NCBI GenBank assembly: GCA_022814565.1
Contig: JAKLNG010000002.1
Location: 930,001 to 994,000, forward strand
Reading direction: 5' to 3'
Length of the DNA stretch: 64,000 nt
Source of the DNA: Phaeophleospora eucalypticola
Lineage: Eukaryota; Ascomycota; Dothideomycetes; Mycosphaerellales; Mycosphaerellaceae
Shown piece by piece: positions 22,634-34,296 of this stretch; the first letter of the stretch is position 1; each line of letters starts with the position of its first letter. A program made the translations under genes and the position numbers. A model generated the notes under the pieces. The model worked only from the letters and a program-made list of their open reading frames with translations. It was not told the DNA's origin and did no database searches.

Positions 22634-23159
22634 TCAACCCTGCTTCGCCTTCGCCGCCGATTGCGACGCTTCTGTGAGAGGAAGCCAGAGTTAGCATCAT
22701 GTTTCCAAGCCAGACAACCACCACCCGACCACCAAAGTCTGAATGACAGCGACAGGTGACATGGTGACAGATCCTGCCCTGCTCTCTCACGTACCTCTTC
22801 GTGTGGCATCTTCCAGCAACGTTGTGTCTACAGCCGCCGCTGGCAGGTGCACATATCGCACTACGCTGCCACGAATGAAGACATTCTTCACCGAACTCTG
22901 TGAAGTGTCCCCGTCAGTCTCTTCTGTACACGCGCGCGCATTCTGCGAGTGTTCCACTGTCCGTCTCTTCAATTGGGAAGTATGTTCTGCCACTGACCAG
23001 GTGTGGGTATTTCAGCTCTTCCAACACAGATATGTCGTCCAGCTTGATGTTTAGGTACTGGTCCACGCTCTTCAGAGTTCCGCGAATTGAGATGTCGTTC
23101 TTGAGCTCGATCGTGACTTCATGGTTCACCAGCGTCTTGAAAAAGCTGAAGAAGAGCAT
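22634..23159 (-). CDS. LSM2: U6 snRNA-associated Sm-like protein LSm2
   Basis: Subunit of the LSm1-7 (cytoplasmic mRNA decay) and LSm2-8 (U6 snRNA) rings. Three exons: 23159-22998, 22897-22795, 22671-22634 (introns 100 and 123 bp), 100 aa, close to the usual 95. Sm1 motif: HEVTIELKNDISIRGTLKSVD followed by the YLNIKLDDI segment. Sm2 motif, across the first intron: the NVFIRGSVVRYVHLP segment. The end DATRRE is completed by the third exon, which encodes a short Ala/Lys tail. Reading through the second intron would stop three residues later, so unspliced transcript would still encode a near-complete protein. Confidence 0.95.
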
Positions 23160-23436
23160 GTTATCGGCGGAGGAAGGGTTGGTTCGCGAGTTACCGAAGT
23201 GGAAGTGTCATGTTGCTCAAAACGCCGCTGTCACAAGCTGCAAGCACGCCGAGATGCAAGCGGGCACGGACCACACAGACACTAGCGCCGTTTGAAGAGC
23301 AGGAAGTAATGGATAAAATTCGTAGTAGAAGAACAATGTGAGGCACCGTTTTGGATAGACCACAAGTGGAACATGAATGATAGTTACGGCCATTATTAGT
23401 ATTTTATTTAGAGCATGCACAAGTCTCAGACGACGC

Positions 23437-26103
23437 TTAGAATCCCTTTCTTGCCCATCCAACGAGACATCTGAACGCAGCATTACCCTTGCCGCCCTCC
23501 TCTAGCGCCTTCGCCACCTCATCAAGAACCTTCTTCTCACTGCGGCCAGTCTCACTGTTCAGCTTGAGCATCCACTGCTCCCACATTCTCGCGCCAACCA
23601 GGCCGGTCATGGCACGAACGTCCTTGGTGCTGCCAGTGAGTGGTGGCTGAAAGTGGGAGATAGTACCATCTACGCTGATGGATCGCTCAAAAGTTCCGTT
23701 TGAAGACTTGCCGGAGTCTGCCCAGCGAGGAACGACGTCGGCGACTGGAAGAATCATCCAAGCACGCTTGATTTCGCAGAAGCCAGCTCGCTTGAGTCGA
23801 GGCAGGAAATTCTTGCCAGAACACGGGTCATATCCGCGCGTCTTGAGGTTGAAGGAGAACTCAACGCCCAAGGCCTGAGTGGTATTCTCAGAGTGGACGA
23901 GCTCTGCGTCGAGCAGATCGTACTCGAGGTATCCACCCGGCTTCAGAACGCGGAGACATTCACGAAGAGTGAGGTCCCATTCGTCAGCGGCGTGGCCCTT
24001 GGGCCAGATAGTCTTCAGGTAAGAATAGAGATTGCGTGCAGAGACCACATCAAAGTGGTCGCTTTCGAAGGGAAGTTCCCAGAGCTTTGGAGAAGTGACA
24101 ACGTGATGGTTATTTGGTCCGTCGAGAGAAGCAACGTGAGCCTCGGCATCGGACGAAGCGGTGGTGTAGATGGCGGCGTTCGGGTGCTCCAACGCAACAG
24201 TCCATGCCCAGCTGCAGTGAGCCTGTCCTGCGAGGTCAAGGACACGGACGTCTTTGCGACCCTTGAATGATTGGACGATGGGACTCGTCAGCAGTTTGCC
24301 ACCGTTCACTTCCTTTTGCGCGTCGATGTGCCACGCCGAAGACTGCAGTTGCTCAAGGGCCTGCCGCTCGCGGTCAGCCTGAGCAATTTGTTCCTTCTTC
24401 TCATCTTCTGATGCGGTCGGGTAGAAGGATGAGACCGGGCGCTGTGGCGTTGGCCGCTCGGCGTTGGTGATTGCATACTTGCCAGTCAATTGCTCAGCGC
24501 GCTGTTTCTGGAGACTGACACGCTTGACCTGCTCCGCTTCCGCTCGAGCCTGTCTATGCTGAAAGACATCGCGCGCACGTGCCGATCTCTTGGTGTGGCG
24601 CCACGCTTCCCAAAATGTTCCATCGTGAATTGGGGAGACGCGCTTGTTCCCATTCGGGCTGACTTCTGCTTCAGGAATAGTAGGCATAGCCGGCTTGTCG
24701 TTGAAGCGCACAGACTTCTTGCCTGGCGAAGAGTAGTCGGAAGTGACAGGCGATGCCTGCTCAGGAGTCTTGGGAATGGCGTCCTCAATGTCTTCAAATC
24801 CTGTGCACGCTTGATCATCCTCGCACACAGCCTCCATATAAGCCTTTTGAGCAGACAGCCACATCTGCGTGCGGTCGACATTGGCAGTGGCCGTTTGCTG
24901 CAGTGCATCATTGTAGTTCTCATCGATCTCATCAACCTCGTGGATGACATCGGTTGGCGAAAACATGACTTTGCGAGCTGTGATAGGGCCTTGAGTGCTC
25001 GTCGGAGAGGCCATGGACACAACATGCTCCACTGGGTTTTCAGGACGCTGGTCCCATGGCAGATTGTAGAACGAGGTCGCAGTGCTTGTTGGAAGAGAAG
25101 CAGACTGAGAGGATGACCTGAATGGAACACCGTAAAACTCGGTCGCTGTGCTGGTGTTCGGCGTGGCTTCAGAAGGTGCCCACGCCTCACGAGCCATTGT
25201 GGAGTCCAGGGATGCGAAGAAGCCACCAGGAGATGGAACTGAGAGTGCTGATAGCTCATCTTCAGCATCGTTCGGGTCAGCGGGTGCGAGAGAGGAGGTA
25301 TCAATCTTGAAGATTCCTGTGAATGGCGGAGAATCGACGACTTCTCTCATCTCTCCCTCAGACAGCTCAATTACCGTCTCCTGCTGGTCGGTGTGCTCTT
25401 CGCCACTGATTTGGTGAAGCATGTTGATTGCAGATCGGTCGAGTTGGACAGGAGCCTCCCAAGTACTTTCGTTCAGCTCAGGTTGCTGAAGGTCGGGGGT
25501 CGAGGGGCAGCTCGCTGCTGAAAGCTCTTCTGAAGTGAGGCTGCCATCGAGCGAAGGAGCCGAAGTAGTGCTCGGTACGCGGCGTCCGTGTAATTGCGAC
25601 AGAATCGACGGAGAGAGATTGACTTGGATTGGCGGAGAAAGCGCAGATGCAGACTTGAGCTTCTCAATCGTGGGCCACTGTCCTGGAGACGGGATGACAA
25701 TAGACGGGTATTGCGATCTGTCGTTCTTGCCTGCCACTCGCTTCTTGACAGAGGTGGAGAGCTTGATGTGAACTTCCTCCGACTCACTCTCGGAAACGTC
25801 GTAAAGCTCATCAAAGCTGTTCGAGCTTCGCTTGCTCCAGAGTGAGCTCTGATCGCTTTCTGAATCCGAGCTGCTGTAGATAGGACTGGCTTCCTCTGCG
25901 ATGGTGGATGGAACGTTTGCTTTGGGTGTCGGAAAGTCGTCGCTCATCGGTGAGAGAACGCCGGCCTTTGGTTTCGGCATCAAGGGTGGCGCCCGCTTGA
26001 GAGAGACTTGAGGTTCGTCTTCGATTACGGTATTACGGAAGCCTTCGCTGCGGACTGGCGCAGAACGCGTGAAAGACACGGGTTGGAGAACAAAATCGGC
26101 CAT
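23437..26103 (-). CDS. Large protein with C-terminal SAM methyltransferase domain
   Basis: Intronless, 888 aa from ATG at 26103 (MADFVLQPVSF). The open frame continues upstream for about 160 codons, but that part looks like translated leader. Residues 1-560 are Ser/Pro-rich and probably disordered. The C-terminal third is a class I methyltransferase: motif I VRVLDLAGQAHCSWAW (about residue 618), then ELPFESDHFDVVSARNLYSY and ECLRVLKPGGYLEYDLLDAE. Motif I lacks the usual GxGxG (DLAGQAHCSW instead), so activity needs proof. A highly charged helical segment (RHTKRSARARDVFQHRQAR) precedes the domain. Related to the broad LaeA-like/type 11 methyltransferases. Substrate unknown. Confidence 0.85.
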   Translation of the reverse strand: MADFVLQPVSFTRSAPVRSEGFRNTVIEDEPQVSLKRAPPLMPKPKAGVLSPMSDDFPTPKANVPSTIAEEASPIYSSSDSESDQSSLWSKRSSNSFDELYDVSESESEEVHIKLSTSVKKRVAGKNDRSQYPSIVIPSPGQWPTIEKLKSASALSPPIQVNLSPSILSQLHGRRVPSTTSAPSLDGSLTSEELSAASCPSTPDLQQPELNESTWEAPVQLDRSAINMLHQISGEEHTDQQETVIELSEGEMREVVDSPPFTGIFKIDTSSLAPADPNDAEDELSALSVPSPGGFFASLDSTMAREAWAPSEATPNTSTATEFYGVPFRSSSQSASLPTSTATSFYNLPWDQRPENPVEHVVSMASPTSTQGPITARKVMFSPTDVIHEVDEIDENYNDALQQTATANVDRTQMWLSAQKAYMEAVCEDDQACTGFEDIEDAIPKTPEQASPVTSDYSSPGKKSVRFNDKPAMPTIPEAEVSPNGNKRVSPIHDGTFWEAWRHTKRSARARDVFQHRQARAEAEQVKRVSLQKQRAEQLTGKYAITNAERPTPQRPVSSFYPTASEDEKKEQIAQADRERQALEQLQSSAWHIDAQKEVNGGKLLTSPIVQSFKGRKDVRVLDLAGQAHCSWAWTVALEHPNAAIYTTASSDAEAHVASLDGPNNHHVVTSPKLWELPFESDHFDVVSARNLYSYLKTIWPKGHAADEWDLTLRECLRVLKPGGYLEYDLLDAELVHSENTTQALGVEFSFNLKTRGYDPCSGKNFLPRLKRAGFCEIKRAWMILPVADVVPRWADSGKSSNGTFERSISVDGTISHFQPPLTGSTKDVRAMTGLVGARMWEQWMLKLNSETGRSEKKVLDEVAKALEEGGKGNAAFRCLVGWARKGF

Positions 26104-27110
26104 TCTGATGTTGATCGGGTAGTCTGTTTTTGAATGCTTCTCGGTACAAAAGATTGGATACCGACCTGCGGTGAGTGTGTACAGCCTCCGGTCAACGAAG
26201 GGTAACGAATCGAGAACAAGAACCCAACGCAAGGAAACAATGAAAGCTGACGCACACCAGAAACGCAAAGAAGTGTAGTAGATCGAGAAGGGGGAGTAAG
26301 CAGAAGACCATGCGGCACAGGTCCTTATACAGGCCGAAACGTCCTGTCGAGGCCTCAGCGCCAGTAGATGTTGTACAAAACAATCTGGGCGCGCAGCGGG
26401 GCGGCTAACAGGACTACGGTGTTCATGCGACCTCAACGTGGCCATGGCTGGCGCTAAACTTGAGCCGCATCGCGGTCTTGCTGGCTGGTTGGATTCCAGA
26501 AAAGCGCAGTCTCCACAGCTGCTGTAGCGAAGACTGAGGATGGTGGTACCGGCACATGCGGGCGCTATGTTGGAGACAACTTCTGTCAAATCGAACGGGT
26601 GGATGAGACGAAGCGCCGAGGGTTCGCTGCAGCCTTGAGTGGGCGCTTAGCTAACAGCCAATTGTGCACGTCTGCCGCGTTTCGCAGCATCTGGGCAGCG
26701 ATTCGCTGTCTTCATGTATTGCATTGCGTCGGAATATTCCATGAACTTGGAACGCTGCAGCGAAGACGAGTTGTCCGCATTCGAGATGCGCGGTGTGGAT
26801 GTTGATGTTGATAAGAAGGGAAGGCAGAGAGTGAAAGCTGTGAAAGTGGATGTGAGGTCGGCGTCGGCGTCGGCACAGCGCGGCCCGTGATACGCATTGG
26901 CCTTCAGCTAGGAGGTACCGCCATGACGTTGGTGGGAAACATTCACGACTGCAGATTTGCACTCAATTGCTGCAGTACCACCATCAACCAGTTGTCTGAC
27001 AGATCTGCTCCCGGCTGCACTCTCAATTGTTGAATTCTCGACACGACTAAACCCCAATCTCGTGAACCACAGTATTCGAGAACGATCGATCAAAGACCTT
27101 TCGAACGAAC
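26104..27110. other. Divergent promoter region
   Basis: Between the methyltransferase gene (-) and RPE1 (+). Holds the open but unsupported leader frame of the former and a GTCGGC simple repeat near 26857-26880. Confidence 0.5.
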
Positions 27111-27963
27111 ATGGCGCCGCCCGCGATCATAGCGCCCTCCATCCTCAGCGCCGACTTTGGCGCCCTCGGGAAAGCATGCTCAGACACAATCGGCCAGGGC
27201 GCAGATTGGCTACACGTCGACATTATGGACGGCCACTTCGTCCCGAACATGACGTTCGGCGCTCCTGTGGTCACCATGATTCGGCCGCACGTCGATCGTC
27301 CAAAGGATGCGTTTGGCAAGGGCACTTTTGACTGCCACATGATGATTGCTGAGGTACGCAATTCGGGGCCAGGATGCAGCAGCTCGAGTGCTGACTGGCA
27401 CAGTAGCCGAAGAAATGGGTGAAGGAGTTCAAGAAGGCGGGCTGCGATCTCTACTGTTTCCACTACGAAGCCGCTGTGTCGTCGACTGCAGCAGAAAGCC
27501 CCGAGACTCAGACGGACAAGAAGACCAACCCGAAAGAGTTGATCAAGTACATCCATGAGCAGGGCATGAGGGCTGGAATCGCCATCAAGCCGAAGACAGA
27601 CGTAGGAGTGCTGTATGATATCCTAGACAACCCGAACAAGGACGAAGTACCTGATGTAAGTCGAGACGCTTGAACGCTCTCTGAGTTATTGCTAATGGGA
27701 TACAGATGGCCCTCGTCATGACAGTCGAGCCAGGATTTGGCGGCCAGAAATTCATGGCCGATATGATGCCCAAGGTTGAAGCGCTTCGCAAGCGATATCC
27801 CAACCTGAACATTGAGGTGGACGGCGGTCTGAGCGAGAAAACCATTGACACCGCTGCTGATGCAGGCGCGAATGTGATAGTGGCTGGCAGCGCTGTCTTC
27901 GGCGCAAAAGACCCAAGCCAAGTCATTCAAGCCCTCCGAGAGTCCGTAGAAACGCGCCGATGA
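27111..27963 (+). CDS. RPE1: Ribulose-phosphate 3-epimerase
   Basis: Interconverts D-ribulose 5-phosphate and D-xylulose 5-phosphate in the non-oxidative pentose phosphate pathway; cytosolic TIM barrel with a divalent metal. Three exons: 27111-27353, 27407-27655, 27706-27963 (introns 53 and 50 bp), 249 aa. Seen: IAPSILSADFGALG with the proton-relay Asp, LHVDIMDGHFVPNMTFG with metal-binding His and catalytic Asp, DCHMMI with a metal His, MTVEPGFGGQKF phosphate loop, and IEVDGGLSEKTI with the second catalytic Asp. The first acceptor must be TAG at 27404-27406; the CAG three bases before would put a stop in frame. Length and all active-site motifs are standard. Confidence 0.97.
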
Positions 27964-28584
27964 CTGCGTGCCGGGAAGTTGTGAACTTGCTTCTCTGGCC
28001 CTGACGACCACGATAGATCTGCCCAGCCATCAGCATGATATGCCACAGATATGAAAGATCGCAGCAAGCCATAGAGCCATCAATGACCTGCATAGCTTGA
28101 TCTTGGTATGCGGTTTCAGCGGGCCGAAGCCATCCGTGTAACACGTGGAACAGCCCAAAATAGTACAGTATCGTCAAACGAGTGAATCAATGTTCCCTTT
28201 GACCTTTCAACTTGCAATAATTCTCGCGAGGCGGTGCGTTGGTGCTTTGGTCGTTTTAGGTTCTCAATAGAGCGGGTCGCTAGAGAAAAGAGATCGGCGT
28301 ACGGAAACAAAGACCAAGGCCCCTAGCGAATCTGAAGCCGGACTTGAGCTTGGCCGAAGGAGCTACAGGAGAGCACCAAATAGTCCGTACTTTCTGTTCT
28401 TTTCGCGACTTAAACAGCAACACTTCGCGATTGCGTCGACAATTCCTTCAGAGACTTGCGTCAGGGTGTGCGATTTGGAGAGAGGCCTGGTCCGTGAACG
28501 GGGTGGATCGAAGTGCTGTGGGGAAGCGGAGACAGCGACCAGGAGCGCGACCCTCCGTTCGATCAACCGTTTACATTGCTCGAC
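27964..28584. other. Intergenic
   Basis: RPE1 3' flank and promoter/leader of the dipeptidyl aminopeptidase gene; nothing else supported. Confidence 0.55.
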
Positions 28585-31383
28585 ATGGCCAAGGACGAAT
28601 CTCAGAGTGAGGAGGCTCAGCCTCTCGTCGCACCTGAAGATGATGCTGCCAGTCCAGTCGACAACCCGGGTAGGCCGTCCGCCTCCTCGGCATCAACAAC
28701 CTCCTTCGTTCTGGAGTCCATGTCCGACAAGGCCGCCATGAAGGCCAAAGACGCCCTCTACTCCGACGGCCCACATCACCAACCAGAAGAGATGGATATG
28801 GAGGAGCAGATGGCATGGCAGCGATCAGTGAAGCCAGCGGACAAGAAAGCGCGGAGGATACTGTACATCTTGGTTGCCATTGGAGCTGTCGGCTGGATCG
28901 CAGCACTCTTCATGTTTCTGAGCGAAGGACATGCGCCCCATTCTGCGCGACCACATGACCCACATGCTACAAGCACAACAGGCAATGGCAAGAAGGTCAC
29001 TTTGGAAAGCGTACAGCACGGAGAATGGTCGCCGCGCACTCATGCGATTCGCTGGATTGCTGGGCCGAAGGGCGAAGACGGACTATTGCTCGAACGAGGC
29101 GGTTCGGATGGCCGGGACTACCTGGTAGTAGAGGACGTTCGGTACAGAGGCGACGACATTGCAGAGCAGAAGCAGCACAGCACAACTCTGATGCGAACTA
29201 GCTACTTCCGGGCCGGCAACGAAGACGTCTTCGTAGATGAAGCCTGGCCAAGCAGCGATCACAAGAAGGTCCTTGTTCGTAGTGACACGGAAACGGTGTA
29301 TAGACATAGTACCACTGGCCGATATTGGATCTTCGATGTCGCTTCTCAGCGTGGGCAACCTCTGGATAGCGGAAACATCAATGGGAGAGTCCAGTTAGCC
29401 TCATGGAGTCCAAAAGGTGATACCGTCGTGTTCACCAGAGACAACAACATGTACATTCGCCATCTCGACTCGGAAATGGTGAATCGAATAACGACGGACG
29501 GCGGCAAGGACCTGTTCTACGGTATTGCTGACTGGGTCTACGAGGAGGAGGTTCTTGCCACCGGCCAGGCAACCTGGTGGAGCGGCGATGGCAGATTTGT
29601 CTGTTTCTTCAAGACGGACGAGAGCCAAGTCCCTACGTTCCCAGTACAATACTTCTTCAGCCGGCCGAGCGGCAAGCGCCCGAAAGTAGGCGAGGAGAAC
29701 TACCCGGAGGTGCGACACATCAAGTACCCGAAGGCCGGTGCGCCTATGTCTGTCGTCAGTCTTGAATTCTACGACATTCAGAAGAACGAGATGTTCAGCG
29801 TGCCTATTTCTGGTGACTTCAAGGACAACGATCGGATCATCAGCGAGGTCGTCTGGGCTGGCGAGTCTGGGAAGGTCATCGTCCGCGAGACCAACAGAGA
29901 GAGCGACATACTCAAAATTGTCCTTATAGACGCCGTCAATCGGTCTGGTCAGACTGTCCGAGAACGAGATGTCCAAAAGCTGGATGGAGGTTGGTTTGAG
30001 ACTACCCACACCACGAAGTTCGTCCCTGCCGATCCCGGCAAAGGGCGTCCCCACGATGGCTACATTGACACCATTATCCACGATAACTACGATCATCTGG
30101 CGTATTTCACCCCTCTGGAGAATGCCGAGCCGAAGATGTTGACATCCGGGAAGTGGGAAGTCGTCTCAGCACCATCGGCCATCGACCTCGACCAGAACGT
30201 TGTCTATTTCATTGCCACCAAAGATGGAAGCACGCAGCGTCACCTGTACAGCGCCGAACTAACAGGGGGCGTGAGCAGTATCAAATCCGTGACCGACACT
30301 TCTCAAATTGGATATTACGACGCTTCGTTCTCCGCTGAAAGCAAATTCATGTTGCTGTCGAACAAAGGTCCAGGCATCCCATGGCAGAAGGTTTTGTCGA
30401 CTCCAACCAACAAGAACTATGACTTGGATGTATCGATTGAGGAGAACAAGGCGCTTGAGGAGCTCGCAAAGAAAACTGAACTGCCTATTGAAATATACCA
30501 AAGCATCAACGTGGACGGTTATGACCTCAATCTCGTCGAACGGCGACCACCTCACTTCGATGCCAGTGGCAAGCGGAAGTATCCAGTCCTGTTCTACTTG
30601 TACAATGGTCCGGGTTTCCAGCAGGTAGACCGGAAATTCACCATTGACTTTCAGTCTTTCGTGGCTAGCTCTCTAGGCTACATTGTCGTCACTTTGGATG
30701 GGCGCGGAACTGGGTACATGGGACGCAAGCACAGGACCATCGTCCGCGGCAACATTGGCTACTGGGAAGCTCATGATCAAATCGAAGCCGCCAAAATGTG
30801 GGCAAAGAAAAAGTATGTTGACGAAGAGCGCATGGCGATCTGGGGCTGGAGCTACGGCGGCTTCATGACTCTCAAGACCATCGAGACAGACGCAGGCCAG
30901 ACATTCAAGTACGGCATGGCAGTGGCTCCTGTCACAGACTGGCGCTTCTACGACTCTGTCTACAGCGAGCGATACATGCACACCCCACAGCACAATCCTT
31001 CAGGCTACGACAATGCCAGCATCTCGGACATGAGCGGTCTGGCGAGCAATGTGCGCTTTCTGGTCATGCACGGCGTAAGCGACGACAATGTGCATTTCCA
31101 GAATACGTTGCAACTACTAGACAAGCTGGATGAGGCAAACGTGAGGAATTATGACGTGCACGTCTTCCCAGATAGTGATCACAGCATCTACTTCCACAAT
31201 GCCAACACGGTGGTGTATGAAAGTAAGTCTGAGCTGATCTCCAAGGAAACAAGCATTTTGAAGAGCACATGCTGACTGAACTTTTCCGCAGAGCTGCGAG
31301 ACTGGCTGGTCAACGCTTTCAACGGCGAATGGCTGCGCACTACTGATCCCTCGCCACTTGGAAGATACGAGGGTTTGCCTTGA
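28585..31383 (+). CDS. dapB: Dipeptidyl aminopeptidase, type II membrane (S9B)
   Basis: Serine exopeptidase that releases X-Pro/X-Ala dipeptides; fungal DapB and yeast Dap2/Ste13 sit in vacuole or Golgi membrane. Two exons, 28585-31222 and 31292-31383 (69-bp intron), 909 aa. Start is the first ATG (MAKDESQSEE); the frame opens 24 codons upstream through a GTG only. A cytoplasmic tail of about 90 residues precedes one membrane segment (ILYILVAIGAVGWIAALFMF, about 92-112). A beta-propeller region follows, then the hydrolase domain with catalytic Ser756 in GWSYGG, Asp834 in GVSDDNVHF and His866 in DSDHSI. The DWVYEEEVL motif that binds the substrate N terminus is present. The last exon supplies the family C terminus (LRDWLVNAFNGEWL). 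Confidence 0.95.
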
Positions 31384-31982
31384 CTGTCCGCCACCGCGTT
31401 GGTCGTTACGACATGTGCATTTGTCCTTTGTCGACGAGATGGATACAGTTTTTGAGTGAAAGTTCTGCAACAGCAGGAATGTCTTTGACACAACGCCGCG
31501 TCCGGCCCGCGCGAAACGCGCGGTGACCTGAAGTCTACGACGTTTGACCTGCTGCAGATAATTTGTCAGTACCAGGCACTCCAGTCGATATGCATCTCGG
31601 ACAATCGCGCAGCTCTGCGAAGACTTGAGCTCTCGACAAGCCATTCAGGGAGTGAACAATGAGACAGCGCATGCAGTGAGATGAGGTGCGCCTGCAGTGG
31701 ATGGAGAGCGGCAGGTATTGGGCCATCAGTCGGTAGTGGTTGCTAGAAGTTAGGAAGAATGAAGACTTTCCATCAAACGGTTTCCGATTAGTTGTCGAGC
31801 GTCTGATGTGCAGCTGCCGCATGAAGACTGATCAGGGTGGTTGATGGAGTGGGAAACGTGAAAACACTTGATGCGAATTGGATCTCATTTCATCCCTCAA
31901 CTATCGTGAGAAGCACCTGACATTGTGCTAGCCGAAAAGAAACCATTTTGCTGCATCCAGAACGCCCCCAGGTCCATGTCGT
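31384..31982. other. Convergent 3' flanks
   Basis: Between the stops of the dipeptidyl aminopeptidase gene (+) and RPS15 (-). No supported gene. Confidence 0.55.
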
Positions 31983-32750
31983 CTACTTCAATGGAATGAA
32001 ACGCGAGGAGTGGGTGGCACCGATACCTGGACGACCGTGCTTGACTGGCTTGCTGTAAAATGGTTAGTGCCTCGATTCTGGTATTGATCGTCTGATAGGA
32101 ACGTACTATGAGATGGAGAACTCTCCGAGGTAGTGGCCAACCATCTCAGGCTTGACTTCGACCTGGTTGAACTCCTTACCGGAGTAGACACCGATGACGG
32201 ATCCGATCATCTCTGGGACGATGATCATGTTGCGGAGGTGGGTCTTGACGAGGTCTGGCTTCTCGTTGGGCTTGGCCTCCTGCTTGGCCTTGCGGAGCTT
32301 CTTGATCAGGCCCATGGGCTTGCGCTTGAGACCGCGGTTGAATCGGCGGCGGGCGCGGGCGTGAACGACATCGCGGAGCTGCTCAGAAGAGAGATCGAGG
32401 AGCCTGGGAGATGCATGTCAGCCGGCTGCCTTGACAAGAGCGCGCCTGGCCAGTATCTGGTGTATTGTCCATGTACTCACTCGTCCAAGTCGATGCCGCG
32501 GTAAGAGAACTTGCGGAACGCTCTCTTTCTCTTAAGCTCTGTAGCAGAGTATCATCAGCATTTGTCCTCCTTCCAACGCCCCTTCGTGGCCTGTCCACAG
32601 GGTTTTATCCATCTGCGACGCTCGCGACGAAGGGCGTAACGTTTGTGTGTGATCGCGTACCGGCAGCCTCCTCGGCGTTCTGCAAATAGTCAGTATCAAC
32701 GTGCAGGCTGATAAGTGATTGCTGAGACTCACGTATTCCTGGTCGGCCAT
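31983..32750 (-). CDS. RPS15: 40S ribosomal protein S15 (uS19)
   Basis: Component of the small-subunit head near the decoding centre. Five exons: 32750-32733, 32679-32661, 32538-32481, 32403-32107, 32052-31983, giving 153 aa, the normal length. Introns are 53, 122, 77 and 54 bp. The product reads from MADQEYNAEEAAELK through the conserved ARARRRFNRGLKRKP and THLRNMIIVPEMIGS segments to GATHSSRFIPLK, the invariant C terminus. Two tiny first exons (18 and 19 nt) near the start codon are a common ribosomal-protein design in ascomycetes. Confidence 0.97.
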
Positions 32751-33409
32751 TGCTGCGGTTAGTTGGGCGAAGAGTGATGGTTTGTCGAGTGTCGCTGGAG
32801 TGGTGAAGTCGGGAGGCTTCAGAGAATTTGGCAGGTGCGGAGGCTTGGCAGCAGCGCTTCGCGGGACTAGCCGAAAACCCGAACATCTGCCATTTCATTC
32901 ATCTACCTTATTACGCCTGTTGGATCTTTAAGTATGGCACGAAATGAATTGTTCAGGCAACGTCTTGTGAAACGCAAAAGAGCTGTGCTAAGGCGGTTCC
33001 TTAGACTTGTTACAAAATTTCAACAACTCGATAGGCGACTTTTCCATGAAGAACCATGAGCCCGAAGTTCAACAAGCAAATGTCCAAATGCTGAAGAAGA
33101 TACGAACGCCAATTAGGCACTGAAATGTTTTATGCAAACTCTAGAGTCTTAGTACAGTGTTTTGAGAGTCTCCATTTGTCATCGAATTGGAGACGTGATC
33201 ACGATTGCAAAATTCACGGTTGAGGAAGAGGTTGATTTGGCATGGCCAGAACGGACCGGCTTCATTGCGTGTAGAGAATATGCATGCACATCCGTGGATG
33301 GCATTGCCCATCATATGCGAAGAGGCATCTGATCCTCTGGCTCCTCCGCTGCAAGTTCCTTGTCCATCGATCTGTCCAATCCTGAGTCTTGTCCACCAGT
33401 ACGATACGC
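32751..33409. other. RPS15 promoter and RPP2 3' flank
   Basis: Both flanking genes are on the minus strand. Nothing else supported. Confidence 0.55.
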
Positions 33410-33820
33410 TTAGTCGAAGAGACCGAAGCCCATGTCCTCGTCGGACTCCTCCTTCTCCTCCTCCTTGGGCTTCTCGGCCTCGGCCTCGGCGGGGGCAGCA
33501 CCACCGGCGGCTGCACCACCAGCAGCTGGGGCAGCGGCGCCACCAGATGGGACGGAGGCGAGCTTGGCAGATCCCTCGGTGATGAGCTGAAGCAATTGTC
33601 AGCGATTTAGTCAAATAGATCGAATCAAACTCAGTCAGCCTGAGATGTCCCAAATTATTACCTCCTGGATGTTCTTGCCCTCGAGCTCAGAGAGGAGGGA
33701 GCTGAGGCGGTCGTCGTCAGCCTCAACACCAACGGCGCTGAGAACGCCCTTGATGTCGGCGGCGGATGGAGACTCGTTGCCGCCGAGCTGGAGGAGGAGG
33801 TATGCTGCCATGTGCTTCAT
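33410..33820 (-). CDS. RPP2: 60S acidic ribosomal protein P2
   Basis: Forms the ribosomal stalk with P1 and P0 and recruits elongation factors. Two exons, 33820-33662 and 33586-33410 (75-bp intron, GTAATA donor), 111 aa. The N terminus MKHMAAYLLLQLGGNESPSA is the P2 type rather than P1. A helical dimerisation domain leads to an Ala/Gly-rich hinge and the conserved acidic end EESDEDMGFGLFD. All features and the length are standard. Confidence 0.97.
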
Positions 33821-34296
33821 TTTTGCGGTGTCTGTTGGGAATTGTCAGATGAATGCGATTCGGCGAGAAGTTGCTGTGGCGGCTCACTGTTGGGTGTGTA
33901 GTGGTAGTAAGAAGGAGAGAATCAATCAATTTAAGCGCTGGGTTGGGCGCGGACTGAGTTCTTAACCTTCGCGGTGAGAGATGATGTTGGCTTCGGTGTA
34001 CAAAATTGAGCTGGAGGCAGGTGGGATCGCTGCGAAGAACGCCAAGATTTGCGGGACGCGGGACTGTCCGCTGAGTCACGTTTTTCCGCTCCCGATGCCG
34101 AAGTGCCCGACCTGCAAACGGCCAGGTATATAAGGACTTCGTTGTTCTATACCTTTCCACACCATCCGCGACATTCTTCGCCTCTGCATTCTTCTCTGGG
34201 CTTGACAACCGCCTGGATTGTCTGGTCTCTGGGATATGCCCATTCATCAACCATCCGCGACGTCGAGGTAGCGATAATCTGCTATCTTGGAACACC
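33821..34296. other. Divergent promoter RPP2 / SPT2
   Basis: A 476-bp region between divergent genes, with a TATA box at 34126-34135. No gene seen. Confidence 0.6.
34126..34135 (+). promoter_or_regulatory. TATA box
   Basis: GTATATAAGG about 165 bp before the SPT2 ATG, oriented for SPT2. Confidence 0.5.

Noticed and set aside
23437..26589. Full 1050-codon frame as the methyltransferase gene
   Set aside because: The first 160 codons have no upstream ATG in a good context, look like translated leader (scattered Cys/Trp/Arg) and precede a clean ATG at 26103.
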